Positions 44,439 through 55,666 of a stretch of 64,000 nt of DNA are shown piece after piece. Below the pieces are notes generated by a model that was not told the DNA's origin, did not search any database, and saw only the letters and a program-made list of their open reading frames with translations. The DNA comes from Palaemon carinicauda (lineage: Eukaryota; Arthropoda; Malacostraca; Decapoda; Palaemonidae), in assembly GCF_036898095.1 (NCBI RefSeq), contig NC_090726.1, positions 40,275,841 to 40,339,840 on the forward strand, given 5' to 3'. The translations under genes were made by a program, and so were the position numbers. The number at the start of each line of letters is the position of its first letter. The stretch's first letter is position 1.

Positions 44439-45300
44439 TTAACCACACATATTGATTTTGTGGCTGGGTTCTTGAGGTGGAAGGCTGGTCATCTGGGATA
44501 CTGGCATTACCTGTAGCACATCTTGAGCCTGTGGCCCTTGGAAGGACTGAAACTTCCTTGGTCTTTTCCCGCCTCGTGATTGTGGTCCAGTGGGCTCGAA
44601 TTTTCTTTTAGGAATTCGACCCCACCGAACTCTGAGGCTTTGGTTGACTCTAGCTGCTTCTCCGAGGACGCTATTTACCACGTCCTCCGGGAATAAGTCC
44701 ACTCCCCAGATCAAAGCCTTAATTAAGCTGTTAGGCTCATGCCTAATGGAGTAGTCAGTTAAGACGTGCTTCCGGCAATTGCTTCGGACCACTGCAAAGT
44801 CATATGTATCACACTGTAGTGTGTGAGGCAAAGACTGTGTCAGGATTTTAAAAAAGTGGCTCCTCGCGTAGACTAACGAAGTCATCTCCGCCATTGTGGC
44901 TGAGTTGATAGATCTATCCAGCCTGGTTCTTGCACCGTATTCTATTTTAATCAGAGAGTCTGGAAGTCCGGGGAGTCATTCACTAAACTGTGTGATGGCA
45001 CAGTCCTAGTTCAATGACCCTGCCATGAAAGTAGCTGGTGCATCGATCCAGCATTCATGGTCTCCTGGGAACAACAGGGAAGTTAGTTCCGTATTCCTTA
45101 GTAGCGGCATGGGCTTGCCTTCCATAGCCACCTGTAAGGTAAGGTCTACTACTTTGGTGGTACATGGTGTCGGGGTTTGCCCGTCCACCTTGAACATAGA
45201 GAACGTACCCTTATGAGGGGTTAACTTGGTATTGACACATTCCCACTCATTTAAAGTCCGGACCCAGGCGGATCGAGCTTGCTCTTTTGGTTAGATAACG
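44439..45300 (-). pseudogene. DIRS E gag
   Basis: Open segments at 44,439-44,894 (LPHTLQCDTYDFAVVRSNCR, GVDLFPEDVVNSVLGEAAR, a basic tail with SRGGKRPRKF) and 45,006-45,197 (VAMEGKPMPLLRNTELTS, DAPATFMAGSLN) read as the capsid-like protein of this DIRS subfamily. It is placed just before the reverse transcriptase on the minus strand. The frame is interrupted between them. Confidence 0.55.
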
Positions 45301-45699
45301 GTTTCCTTGGGAACCTTGTCTACCCTTATTAGCTCTTCCACTGACGGGCGCTCTTATCAAGGGAAGGGGAATTGTAAACCCGGCAGATAGCATTCAAGAT
45401 CTTCTACCGGACGGGGACCACCTCCTGCTAATGTCAACATGCCCTCTGAGAACGGGGCATGAAGAGCCAATCACCACGGGTCGTTCTCAACAAACCCCGG
45501 GAGCTTTGACGCGTCCAGAACCACAAACTACCATTGTTGTGGTAATCCGGACCGCAAGGTTTTTCTATCAGATTTTCCTGATTTTGCAGTCCCTGGCCCA
45601 AATTGTCCATAGACTGCAGGCGATCAGCAATTGGACCAAACTGGGACTAGACTATACTACTCAACCTCTCCATGAGCTGGCTCGAGAAGGCCACCGGTA

Positions 45700-45823
45700 T
45701 ATGAATATAAAATTCACTTGTGCCGGGAACCCCGGCGAAATACTTTAAGAAATTAAATTCCGCCGTGACACCCAGCAGAGAATCATGCGTGCTTAAGCTA
45801 AAGGAAATAATACGTAATAGCAT
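45700..45823. repeat. Direct repeat in DIRS E leader, copy 1
   Basis: TATGAATATAAAATTCACTT through CTAAAGGAAATAATACGTAA. It matches 46,990-47,113 in the same orientation with few differences; the spacing is about 1.29 kb. Confidence 0.85.
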
Positions 45824-46989
45824 TCTTGCTCTCGACCCTTGATGTGGAGGATTAGTCCCTGCCGAGTCCGTCAGTAGCTTAGAAGCTGATGATGGTCTGG
45901 TTGGGAGTGGTTTGGGTAGCCTAAAAGGCTTGCCCGCTTTGGGTAGGGCCTACCTCATACGTTTTACCTTAGGGGCCACTGAGCATGGCACCCGGCATGA
46001 GATCGGCAGACCTCATGCCCACACGACTGCTGCAGCACAGCAGTGCATGCTGTCTCCCGACAGCGTACCACCTGTAAGTCAATTTGATACACGAGTATCA
46101 TACTTGATTTCGCCGGAAAATCCAGTGACATATATAGTTAAGTTAAATCCGCTGTGTTTAGCTCAGCGGAGTCGTATTCTTTCTTACTATTTTACAATAG
46201 TACCCTAATAATCTGTTTTCCTTCTTCCACCATCTCCTGTCATCCAAAGTATTGTCATTACAAAGATTTGAAACGGGTAGGAACGGTGGCTGTATTAATA
46301 TTAGACCAGTCCGCCGTCTCCAGAGGGAAAAATTCTACTATGAAACTTCTCTCAACCTTCCATACCCTTACCGGAGTAGGAAGTATGTATTGATGAAGAA
46401 AGGTTAGGACAAGGAGATACAAGGAAATCAGAATTAGGGACACCAATACTGTTGCCGGAATACCTGGTTGGAAGTATGAATTCCTACTGTTGTAAATTCG
46501 GCCCGTAACAATATAAATTCAAGAACTACTAAGCTCCGTCTGTAACCCTCTTCCCAGAATAACCATACCGTAAATATCCTGTTATACAGTATAAGGGATC
46601 AACCTACGGGATCAGAACAGGGTAAAAATTTATCTGAATCCAATCAAAGAAACATAGTAACCATCTCATGGATACGATTTCAAGCCATCTCGGCCCTCAC
46701 GGGGCGGAAGAATATCGAAGATGGAATTCCGGGAATAGGGGGATACGCAGTACGTACCAAGGCTCATACTCAGTCTGGCTCGTCTGGTGGCCATCCTTGA
46801 CTAACCGAGGAGAGAGCGCTATTTGCATCTACTCACAGATCATGGGAGCTATCTCTCTCTTTCAGCTGTTTCCCTTCTCTCATTAGTGTATAACTCAAGC
46901 CTACTTCCTGAGGTTAGGGTGTGGCGAATAAGAATTCCACCGAGGTGGGTGCAGGGGTAGGGAGACATCCGAGTAAGATAATTTGGTTT

Positions 46990-47113
46990 ATGAATATAAA
47001 ATTAACTTGTACCGGGAACTCCGGCGAAATACTTAAAGAAATTAAATTCCGCCGTGACACCCAGCAGAAAATCATGCGCGCTTAAGCTAAAGGAAATAAT
47101 ACGTAATAGCATT
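46990..47113. repeat. Direct repeat in DIRS E leader, copy 2
   Basis: Second copy of the 45,700-45,823 repeat. It contains the shared AAATTCCGCCGTGACACCCA. Confidence 0.85.
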
Positions 47114-47412
47114 AAAAAAAACATGTTACCCCTCTGTCATGTAAAGGTAGTAAAAAAAAATGGACATAAATATCCGGAGTCCCAAGAACGATGAGAGGAC
47201 TAACCGTGAACCAGTCCACCAGACCCAAAGAAAGAAAATTATTATGAGTTTCTCGGCACACGGGATACCCACCGGAGTGGGGAACATAAGCAAGAAGGGA
47301 CAAGCAGACTAGAAACAACCATCGAAATCCGTAGACTCCGGAATGCATGAAATTAAATGAACTAAACCCTAATGACAGAAAGGGAGAAAATAGATACCAA
47401 TGTGGTGCCGGA

Positions 47413-47523
47413 AGATATATTCCTGGCATTCCATGCAACTTTTTTCTCTGGTATATTTAGCAGTATTTATACCTTAGAAATGGTGCTTTAAGGAGCATTT
47501 CACAGAGCGACACAAGTTGAGCC
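47413..47523. repeat. Right inverted terminal repeat of DIRS E
   Basis: Reverse complement of 37,968-38,081. Confidence 0.9.
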
Positions 47524-47527
47524 CAGA

Positions 47528-48374
47528 AATTACATTTTAAATATACTGAGAGTTTTAGGAAATACCAATAATTGACTCTATGAAAAAAGATGATTTTTAT
47601 AAACTTCATTAGTTTGGCAGTGTAGCATCAACAGCATCTGATAATATGAGACAGGCCTACGTTACAACGGCTTGGTGTTTACATCACTGAATTTTCATGC
47701 AATAAGACTACTGCATGTCAATCGATTCCTAACCTTAAAAGAGGTGCCAGATTATTCATCGACAAATTATCGATGGTGGACCTGCACTATGAAAAAGAGA
47801 ATATAAAATACAAATTAATTCAAGATGATAATCAAAATAGTGAGAAATGAAAAGGCAAAACAAGGGATGGTCTTGAATATAAAGAAAACCGTAATTGCTG
47901 GCATACATGGTGAAAGAATTTCAAGAAAGGAAAAAATCTAAACCAAAATAAATCACAGAGAGGAGACATCCCCTTTTTTGTTTCATTTGCTTGATGTCGG
48001 CTACCCCCCAAAATTGGGGGAAGTGCCTTGGTATGTGTATGTATGTAGTACCTTATATGGTTAAGATATATGTTGCATTTAGCCTACAGGCTGCAACACT
48101 GGTTTTGGTTATGCAAAGATGGGATGATAGATTGATTATGAATTTGGATGTCCATTCAACAACCAAGACTGCAAAATAGTAGTAGTGGGAAAGGTGGTAA
48201 AATGAAAGGCTAAAAAAGAAATACAATTAATGTTAGTGATTCAAGGACACCTTTTCTGAACAAGGCTTGCTAATTACATCTGATAGTAGTACTGTAACTA
48301 CTTTGGAGTTATTAAAACCCCTAATTAAAGATAGCACACTTATCAGCATTCTTTTAGTCATCTTTTTATAGATT
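47528..48374. other. Intergenic DNA, no gene seen
   Basis: AT-rich with no recognisable coding or terminal motif. Confidence 0.4.
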
Positions 48375-48546
48375 ATATATGATATATGTTTTAATGTTGT
48401 TAATGTTTTTAAAATATTTTATTTTAATTGTTCATTACTTCTGATATTGTTCAATTATTTCCTTATTTCCTTTCCTCACTGGGGTATTTTTCCCAGTTGG
48501 AGCCCTTGGACTTATAGCATCTTGCTTTTCCAACTGGGGTTGTAGC
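48375..48546 (+). mobile_element. CR1/L2-like LINE 3' end fragment
   Basis: TTTCCTTTCCTCACTGGGG, TTTTTCCCAGTTGGAGCCC and TTATAGCATCTTGCTTTTCC match the 3' end of the LINE at 39,628-42,606. It ends GTTGTAGC with no AAT tail, so it is diverged or was cut by later rearrangement. Confidence 0.75.
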
Positions 48547-48649
48547 ATCATCCTCAAGATCAATACTAACTACACCAGGATTTCGTTGCAGAGAATGACA
48601 AGAAATCTGACAAAGACGATAGAGATGTTGTGAGGAAGTACTAGCGCAG

Positions 48650-49010
48650 CTTTAACCTCAAGAAAGCAATTTACATAATTCATGAAGCTTGGGAATGTGT
48701 TTCAGAAAAGTGCATTCAAGGATCTTGGCGGAAACTGCCCTAATGTGCTTACGGAATTTATTGGATTTTTATTGTGGAGGAGCCATTGACTTCAGCTTCC
48801 TCATCATCTCTGAGATCACCAAGGAAGCCTCGTCAAACGATACTTTACGAGTCTTATTGTAAAGTCGTCTTTCCAAGGATTTGCTTTAGAATTTGATAAT
48901 GAGCTCCCTGATTTGGCAGCTCAGGAATCTGATCCAGACAATGCATATCACAATCATCATCACTGTATGCCGCCTCCTCCTCTTCCTCACCATGTATTAT
49001 TATAAGAAAA
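48650..49010 (+). pseudogene. pogo/Tigger-type transposase fossil, C-terminal part
   Basis: 48,652-48,741 reads FNLKKAIYIIHEAWECVSEK and CIQGSWRKL. A shifted frame continues CPNVLTEFIGF. This resembles the IAWNxVxxxTLxxSWKKLWP segment of the Tigger transposase at 63,083-63,140 and of jerky-like proteins. It is followed by an acidic, shift-riddled tail. It is on the plus strand and no termini were found. Confidence 0.5.
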
Positions 49011-49984
49011 CCTTGTTTCATATCCGTGAATTTTGTATATAAGACTGTTTTTGGAAAATAATTGCAAATAAAAAGTTGACTATTTCATTCCAGACTGTGC
49101 CTCCCTTACGGGGAAAAGATTTCATCCACCATGTACTGTTCAGGCCTTATCAGACTACTCATCCCCATGATGGGCTGATGAAAAGTTCCTAATTATATCC
49201 CTCTACCCTTTATAGGAAAGGACACATTTTCAGGAAAGAAAAATAACCAACCAGTTGTTCAAGGGGGACTTCCTACCCACAAATGGAAGTCTTTCTATTT
49301 CAAGAGACAGAAGGTTTGTACACACATAGAAACATATTAAAATTTTAAAATTATATTCGTATTTACCATAGCTATACAGTACAAACATTAGTCCTTTAAA
49401 GTTAAGCTATGTACATTGACCACCCCTCTCAATCATGAGCTGAAGGTAAAAAGTGAAGGCTTTGAAATGAAAGCGGGCAGGACAACTCAGCCGCACTCAC
49501 AACTATATATGTCGTTAAACACACCGTTAATGATTTTAACAGCAGTTCCAACATTTAAATTTCTTAGTACTACCTTTTGGATTATGTCAAGGCTATATTT
49601 CTACAGATATTCATTAAATGTCCCTACAAATGCTATTTTTATTTCTAATAAATGGCTACCAGCTGAGTACTTATGAAACTACAAAATTAGTGAATAAATA
49701 TATAGTACAGCACTTACTTTTTCTTTATTTAGGTAGTCTTTTTCCCGTTTTATTGACTCTTCTTGGGATATACAAATCGCAGGTCGACTATACGTTGGTG
49801 TAGGATTAAGAGGCCTCTAAAATTTCAAAAGATGAACTGAGGAGTTTCTAACACAACAACATTTATGAAATAAACATCACAAACTTTTAAGAAATTTGTA
49901 TTTAACACTAATGAAATAAACATGAAATTCGTATTTACCACTTATGAAATAAACATCACATATACGGTATTTAACGAATTTTCT
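49011..49984. other. AT-rich intergenic DNA with an irregular tandem repeat
   Basis: At 49,862-49,975 the phrase TATGAAATAAACATCACA and a variant recur three times at intervals of about 35-55 bp. No gene is supported. Confidence 0.45.
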
Positions 49985-50372
49985 TTTTTCCGAGCTATAC
50001 AAAACCGAGTCTTTTAATAAGGAAGAATGATTCAGCCCAAACTGGAGGAGGCTGTTAAATCCTAGATAACATGCAGTTATCCAGCTGGCAAGGGTAAGGG
50101 GCTTCTCCCAGCTGGAGAGGGGTAGTTGCGGTGGGTAGTTGGATTAAAGGAAAAATAAAATATTTTTAAAAAGTTGTGATTTGTTCTTATGTGGAATACA
50201 AATCCTTGTTCTTTAATTAGGGAGACTCACTGCTTGGTGGGTTGGAAGCCTTCTTAGATCCTAACTGGATGGATCATTTTCTTCCCTGGAAGTGACCACC
50301 GCTTGACCTGTACATGAGTTAGCGGTGACCTCAGATACCTCCTACCTGACTTTTACAGTGATGAAAGACTGA

Positions 50373-50935
50373 TATTATTATCATTATTACTTGTTAAGCT
50401 ACAACCATAATTGTAAAAGCAGGATGCTATAAGCCCAGGGGCTCCAACAGGGAAAAAAGCCCAGTGAAGAAAGGAAATGAGGAAACAAAGGAAATAATGT
50501 GCCTCAGTGTACCCTCAAGCAAGAGAGAACCTACCCAAGACAATGGAAGACCATGGTACAGAGAGGCTATGGCACTATCCAAGTCTAAAGAACAAAGGCC
50601 TTATTTTGGAGTCCTTCTCATAGACGATCTGCTTACCATAGCTAACGAGTCTCTTCTACCATTGCCAAGAGGAAAGCAATGACTGAATATTTACAGTACA
50701 GTAATTAACCCTTGCGACAAGAAAAAATTATTTGTTGTATGAGGAAAGAGGAGAATGTGTAAAGAACAGGCAAGACTATTTGATGTATGTGTAGGCAAAA
50801 GAAATACTGTATGAGCCGTAACCAAGATCTTATGTAGTACTATCAGGCCAATAAAAGGACCCAATAACTCAACAGAAGTACCTCAATGGGTGGCTGGTGC
50901 CTTGGACAACCTACTACCTACTAAGTACTGGCTGA
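50373..50935 (-). mobile_element. LINE 3' untranslated region fragment
   Basis: Begins with an AT-trinucleotide tail (TTATTATCATTATTAC) and AAGCTACAACC. It contains AAGCCCAGGGGCTCCAACAG as in the 3' end at 39,660-39,710, then about 450 bp of further non-coding text (GTGCCTCAGTGTACCCTCAA, GGTGGCTGGTGCCTTGGAC). It is a 5'-truncated copy of a related CR1/L2-like LINE whose 3' untranslated region is longer than in the 39.6-kb copy. Confidence 0.7.
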
Positions 50936-51239
50936 TACATGGTCGCATTTACTCAATCAAAATGGAGACCCCTTTCCCCCAAAAGGGGATGTCAGATTGA
51001 AAGATAAAGCTGTATGATGATCAATGGGTTGGTGTACATTGCCCCATTCCCCCTTCGTTAAGAGGGCTGGGAGAGATACCGATTTAAACCTAAAGAATGG
51101 ATGTCTGAAGTGGATCTTGTTAGTATCAGGTCCCATCCAGCACGTAATAATTTGACTGCTTGGTCACATAGAAGGGGACAGAAGAAAGAAGAACCAGATA
51201 ATCAACCATTAATTCCAAATTTACATTTACTCAATAATA

Positions 51240-51430
51240 AACAAAATGCATCTTTACTCCATGTGAGAGCTGAACTGGTTCCACTTTTGGAGTAGCCACC
51301 ACAGGACCAGGCATAAAGGTGTCAATGGACTAGTGGGTTTACTGTATTTCCACAAGTAAAAGGCCACAAAGGTGGTCCTACCTTCTCCAGGTGTCCTCAT
51401 GGCAGCCTAATCTCGAGTACTCTCATGCCT
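51240..51430 (-). pseudogene. DIRS F1 tyrosine recombinase C-terminus
   Basis: Reads TTFVAFYLWKYS and PLTPLCLVLWWLLQKW, the region around the catalytic Tyr. It aligns with SAPYLQDMTH and LLALWWLH in element G. Nothing upstream of the Tyr region is present. Confidence 0.5.
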
Positions 51431-52898
51431 CACTGGGCTGAAGGAGTGGTCGTGCACTCAGAAGATTCTGCTACACCTGCAAGAGAACACTCATTCCGCT
51501 CCAAGGAGAGAAACAAATGTAATCGGGAGCTGATGAAGGACCAGGCAGGACAGCCATGGGCCCGTGTTTTGAGGAACACAGGAATAGTTCCTCCAGCCCA
51601 CATTACGTGTCTTCCAAAGCACGCAAGGACAGCCTCAAATAATGCCATCCTCTCAATCTGGGCTAGTAACCCCTTGCCAGAACAAGGAAGATGCCGAAGC
51701 CCCTCCATTAACTTGGAAACAGACTGTGTACAGGGCAGTACACATCTGTAGCCGGGGCAGGACCCTGGGTAGTCGCCCAGGGTCACACTTCAACCTTGTA
51801 TCCCACCCTTAGCTGTGGTTCCGGGCCCCATGGGATTGGAAGCCACTCGGGAGCCATGTACAGCCCCAAGAGTTTAGTGGTGTTGCAAGGAGCCCTATCC
51901 TTGCAACTGCAGCTAGCTTTCCTGGACTTCTTTAAACTCTTCCTTTTCTTCTTCAACTTAAGAAGAAATAACAGAATCATGGTCAGAGGACGAGGAGGCG
52001 AATGAGGAAGAACAATGTGTAATCTTCTTCCTTTTCCTAACTCTCACTCCCAGTTCTGCAAGCAGAGCGGTTGAGGATGAGAGACCAGCAACAGTGACGT
52101 TCCCCCGGGGAAGAAAACACATGGATTGCTCCAAAAGGAGCCGAAACACTGGGGCACACTGAAACGGGGAAGGCACACTCACAGGGTTCTACAACCCCGC
52201 AACCAGTGGGGCCAGAAGCAAAGCCAAAGAAATAAAGGGAGCAAGTAATATCGGCACCTGGTGCATGCCCAGGCACAAGGGTCGGGGTGACTGACACAGG
52301 GGAAGGGGACCGGGATAACCCCAGGCAAAGGGGGAACATGCACTTTAGCCTTGGTGGCCTTCAATTACAGATGGCATCATTTCTGGCAGAACAGTGTCAC
52401 TTTATAGGACTTATTTTAAGCTTTGGGGGAACCACCAAGCTCCCCAACACTGGGGGCACCAACAAGCCTTTCACCAGTGGCGTCTCCGTGAACACTTGGG
52501 GCATTTGCACAGGGGGAAGCAGGAGAGATAGCCTTGGCTTCTTGAGGTCAAACTCATTGTCAGCAGTTTGTACAGTCATGAGTAAAGAGCTGGTAGCCTC
52601 TAAAATGGTGCGGAAAACACTAGGGGTTACCCACATGCCACTGAAACCTGATAAAAACTACTGAAGTAAATCCTAAGACTCTTGCTCCTGACACATACTC
52701 CCCGGGGGACCGATCCAGGGGCGTATGCACAGGGAAGACAGCAGCAGTCGCACCCCCAAAGGAGACAAAAGCAGTGAATGACTTCATCGGTGTCTTCATG
52801 GGCATTGCCAATAGAGACCCCTGGCACTGCATAGGAGGCCACAACCTACACTGCACACAGTGATGACTGTAAAAATTCATACCCCCTACACAAAGCAT
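51431..52898 (-). pseudogene. DIRS F1 gag-like remnant
   Basis: Open minus-strand pieces at 51,430-51,786 (GLLAQIERMALFEAVLACFG), 52,397-52,636 and 52,620-52,898 (HCVQCRLWPPMQCQG) lie where gag is expected. The cysteine pattern of the last piece is similar to the N-terminal Cys motif of other DIRS gags here (CxxC...C). Assignment is mainly positional. Confidence 0.35.
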
Positions 52899-53429
52899 AG
52901 AGGTAGTGTAGATCTACAGCCCGTTTAGCCATAAACTGGCTGCAACACCCACCCTTCCCCCAGCAAACACAAACATCTTGCTTCCATTCCATTCAAAGTT
53001 AACCATCCACATTCACTTCTTGCAAAAGGAAATGAAAAAGTTTGGTGAGGAGCTGACAGTACATGAAGCTGAATCAAAAGTGAAGCTCTCTAGCTGGGAG
53101 AGGGGGTGGAGCCCCTAGGCCTGCACCCTCGCCACTGGATAACTGCTCATTGCCCAAGATTTATCGACCATCTCTAGCTCGCACTGAATCAATCTCCCTA
53201 ATTGAAGGATAAGGGTTTGAATGCTGTGTAGATAACCGATATATGACAAGTAATGCTGTATTGCAGACCCTACTTCCTTACCAAAGACTCTGCTTTTCAA
53301 AGTTAAAGCTAGGGGCAAAAAGAATGGAGAAGAGCCTGTGATCCTGCCTCCATTCCAGACTTAGATCTATACATTACCATAGATGATTATTATCCCATAA
53401 GGGATCCTTGCTACCTATAACTCTGTTTA

Positions 53430-54960
53430 AGCAGTCACCACAAGACCAAGCACTAGGGCATCAAAGGACCTGTGGGTATTCCTGTAAAATAAAGGCCATG
53501 AAGGTGGCCTGTTGCATAGACACCCCAACCTTCAAACCCCTACCAACTACACATTCCTCTTGAAGGAAAGGGTGGGGGCTAGCCCCTGATTTCTCAAGTG
53601 TCAGTCCTAGTTGGTACCTAGACTCTTAGCAGTCTACGTGTATACATTAGGGATCAACTCCTGAAGTCCAAGAGATTGTGTTCTAGACCAACTTCTCATG
53701 ATTCTGTCTGTCTGCTAACGAAGAGTTGCCAACACTCAGTTCCAAGGTATCAGGTCTTCTTCAGATAGCACTGCAGAGCTCTCATGTTTCACAAAAAACT
53801 CTTGTCTATGCCAGTTTCTGCTTCATGTAAAGATGTGACTGAGAAGAGCTCGAACCCTAGGTCGTGCTCTGGCAGGGTCCAAGTTTGGGGCCCTGGCACT
53901 AGATTAACAATATTCTACACTTGTCAGAGTGAGAGACTAAGGGAAAGAGACCATGTTCAGCACCTAACCTTAACAGAAGCCTTCTCAAAGGCTCGGACAA
54001 AGTACCGAGAACCGCAAGACTGTTAGAAGCCACTCCAGAGCATAGGCAACTCTTATGAGAAGGAAATACTTAATAGAAAAAAAAAAGTTATCCCCTTCTG
54101 CTGAAAGCCCATGCTCAAGTCTGAGTCGTATCCTTGACAGCCACTAATGAGAGGAGCTTCTCCAAGCCAAGAGGAGGAGGAACTATGTGATCTGGTCTAG
54201 AGATGATCAGACTTGAGAGGAATCCCTTTATGACATTCCATCATTGAGAATGGCCCACTTCCGAGGACAGCGAGGGCCAAACAAGTTCCTTAGGGATCCT
54301 GACATGGCAGAACAGGAAACCATTCGACGCAAGGCCATCCAGGAGCCACCCAATTCAACTCAAGTCCAGAGAAAGGACTTAACATTCCAAGTGGCCCCAT
54401 GGGTGTTGGAAGAGACCCTGGGCACTTCTTGTTTAGCTGTATGGTGAACAGGTCGATCCCTGGATAACCCATCTAAACCAGAAGCTTCTCCATTATACCA
54501 GGATGTAAAGACCACTCTAACCCTATAACCTTCCCTTTGGCAACTAAGTGTGTCTACTAGCCCATTCCTCTTGCTTGGAATGTGATTGGCTGACAACTTC
54601 CTGGCATGGAATACAGTTCAGAAATGCATCTACTTCATCAGCTCGTACAGCTAGATGTAAGCCAAAACAGTGGTGTTGTTGCAACACTCACTAGAAGCCT
54701 GCTGAATGTTTTCGGAAAGCTTGCAGCGGTAAAAAGGCTGCTAGTCCCAGGGGATTCAAGAAATAGATGCTTCTTATTCTAGTCACACTTTTGAGATGAC
54801 CCTGTCATCCAGGCCTGCGCCCCTCCCCTCTTTCGATGCATCTGAGCATAGTTGCATGTTGTTAAGAGGCAAGTCGAGTGGGACTCAACTATGAGGGTTC
54901 ATCATTGGCTAACAAGCCTACTGTCTTGCTAAAGCAAGGAGGGATGGCAATCCTTGAAGA
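53430..54960 (-). pseudogene. DIRS F2: RNase H, MT-like and tyrosine recombinase remnants
   Basis: On the minus strand, 54,900-54,640 has CSDASKEGRGAGLDD and NNTTVLAYI (RNase H). 54,600-54,360 has SANHIPSKRNGLVDTLS. 54,480-54,290 has GIDLFTIQLNKKC (MT-like). 53,560-53,430 has ATFMAFILQEY, near the recombinase tyrosine site, which is Ile here. The copy is decayed throughout and shares its recombinase end with F1, so it probably derives from the same subfamily. Confidence 0.6.
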
Positions 54961-55483
54961 CTAACCAGTGGGAGGATTACTCGCCTGTGCTCACCACCTG
55001 TTTGTAAACACCTCATTAACGATTTCAACAGCCATTCCAGTTTTAAAGACATACATATTTAAAAAAACGAAAGGTTTGCATACAGGCAGGAACAAATTAT
55101 GATTATTCCATCTTTGGGGAATACACAGGTAAAATATAAAAATTGTAATCTGTTTTTCATGGGAGAAACTGGAAAGAATTTGGCAAGTACCTAAAAATAC
55201 AAAAGCTGCTGGTCTTCATAACAAAAAAAAACAAAAAAATCCATTCCTACACAAACTTACATTATTACAGTACATAGATAAGGAAATTGGTTGAGGGTTC
55301 AAGAGGCGTTAATGCAACAGGAATGTGTTTCTTTATTTCTAATTTGGACTAAAATCATTAGTTTGAGTCACCTTCATGAACAGCACCTGATGCCTCGACA
55401 GGATGATGAACAAATCAAATGATAATGGTTCTTGACAACATACAACAATTTGCAAAGTACACAATGGAAAACTAAAACCTTAC

Positions 55484-55666
55484 CTGAAGGGTTTGAAGGA
55501 AACTTTCGGTGGTCCATTTTGCTTAAATTTCTTCTGAATCATCTCATCTCTCTTCACTCCAAACTGAGGTTTGTCTTGTAATGTTTCTTCTCCCTGCTTA
55601 GGATCACTAAGTTCTAACTGTTCAAGCTCCCTTGCAATTGCACTTGCTGGATCATCCTCTGCTAAC
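55484..55666 (-). CDS. Host gene exon (183 bp), unidentified protein
   Basis: On the minus strand, an AATAG acceptor (AG at 55,667-55,668) and a GTAAGG donor (55,478-55,483) bound an exon. Its single open frame reads LAEDDPASAIARELEQLELS, then KPQFGVKRDEMIQKKF and PPKVSFKPF. It is hydrophilic and acidic at first, then basic; no transposon motif is present. It takes over the split Arg codon left by the exon at 57,441-57,588 (AG plus G), so the two exons join in phase. The protein is not recognised. Intronic flanks are AT-rich. Confidence 0.65.

Larger units (their letters stand above)
45301..47412. other. DIRS E leader region
   Basis: No gene recognised. It contains the two direct repeats at 45,700-45,823 and 46,990-47,113. 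Short frames here have no supported function. Confidence 0.4.
37935..47527 (-). mobile_element. DIRS element E, split by a LINE
   Basis: Left terminal repeat 37,968-38,081 and right terminal repeat 47,413-47,523 are inverted copies. The internal complementary region is at 38,338-38,408. Minus-strand coding order is gag (about 45,300 to 44,439), RT, RNase H, MT-like domain and tyrosine recombinase (to about 38,900). The LINE at 39,628-42,606 accounts for about 3 kb, leaving an element of about 6.6 kb. It is a different subfamily from A and B, with no ACCCGGTGATC terminus. Confidence 0.8.
49985..53265 (-). mobile_element. DIRS element F1, internally deleted (about 3.3 kb)
   Basis: Left (about 49,990-50,130) and right (about 53,060-53,260) ends are inverted relatives sharing GCAGTTATCCAG, GATTCAG, TCTCCCAGCT and the ATTAGGGAGA element. 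A probable internal complementary region lies at 50,150-50,250. Only the end of the tyrosine recombinase and parts of gag remain between them. It also carries the LINE 3' region at 50,373-50,935. Boundaries are approximate. Confidence 0.5.

Noticed and set aside
52037..52364. Minus-strand frames with Pro/Cys-rich text resembling a secreted protein
   Set aside because: They overlap each other in different frames inside a DIRS remnant; no signal peptide or splice context is convincing.
49315..55110. Possible repeat pair near 49,500-49,560 and 54,990-55,060
   Set aside because: Only about 40 bp of loose similarity; the order of flanking motifs differs, so no shared element is supported.
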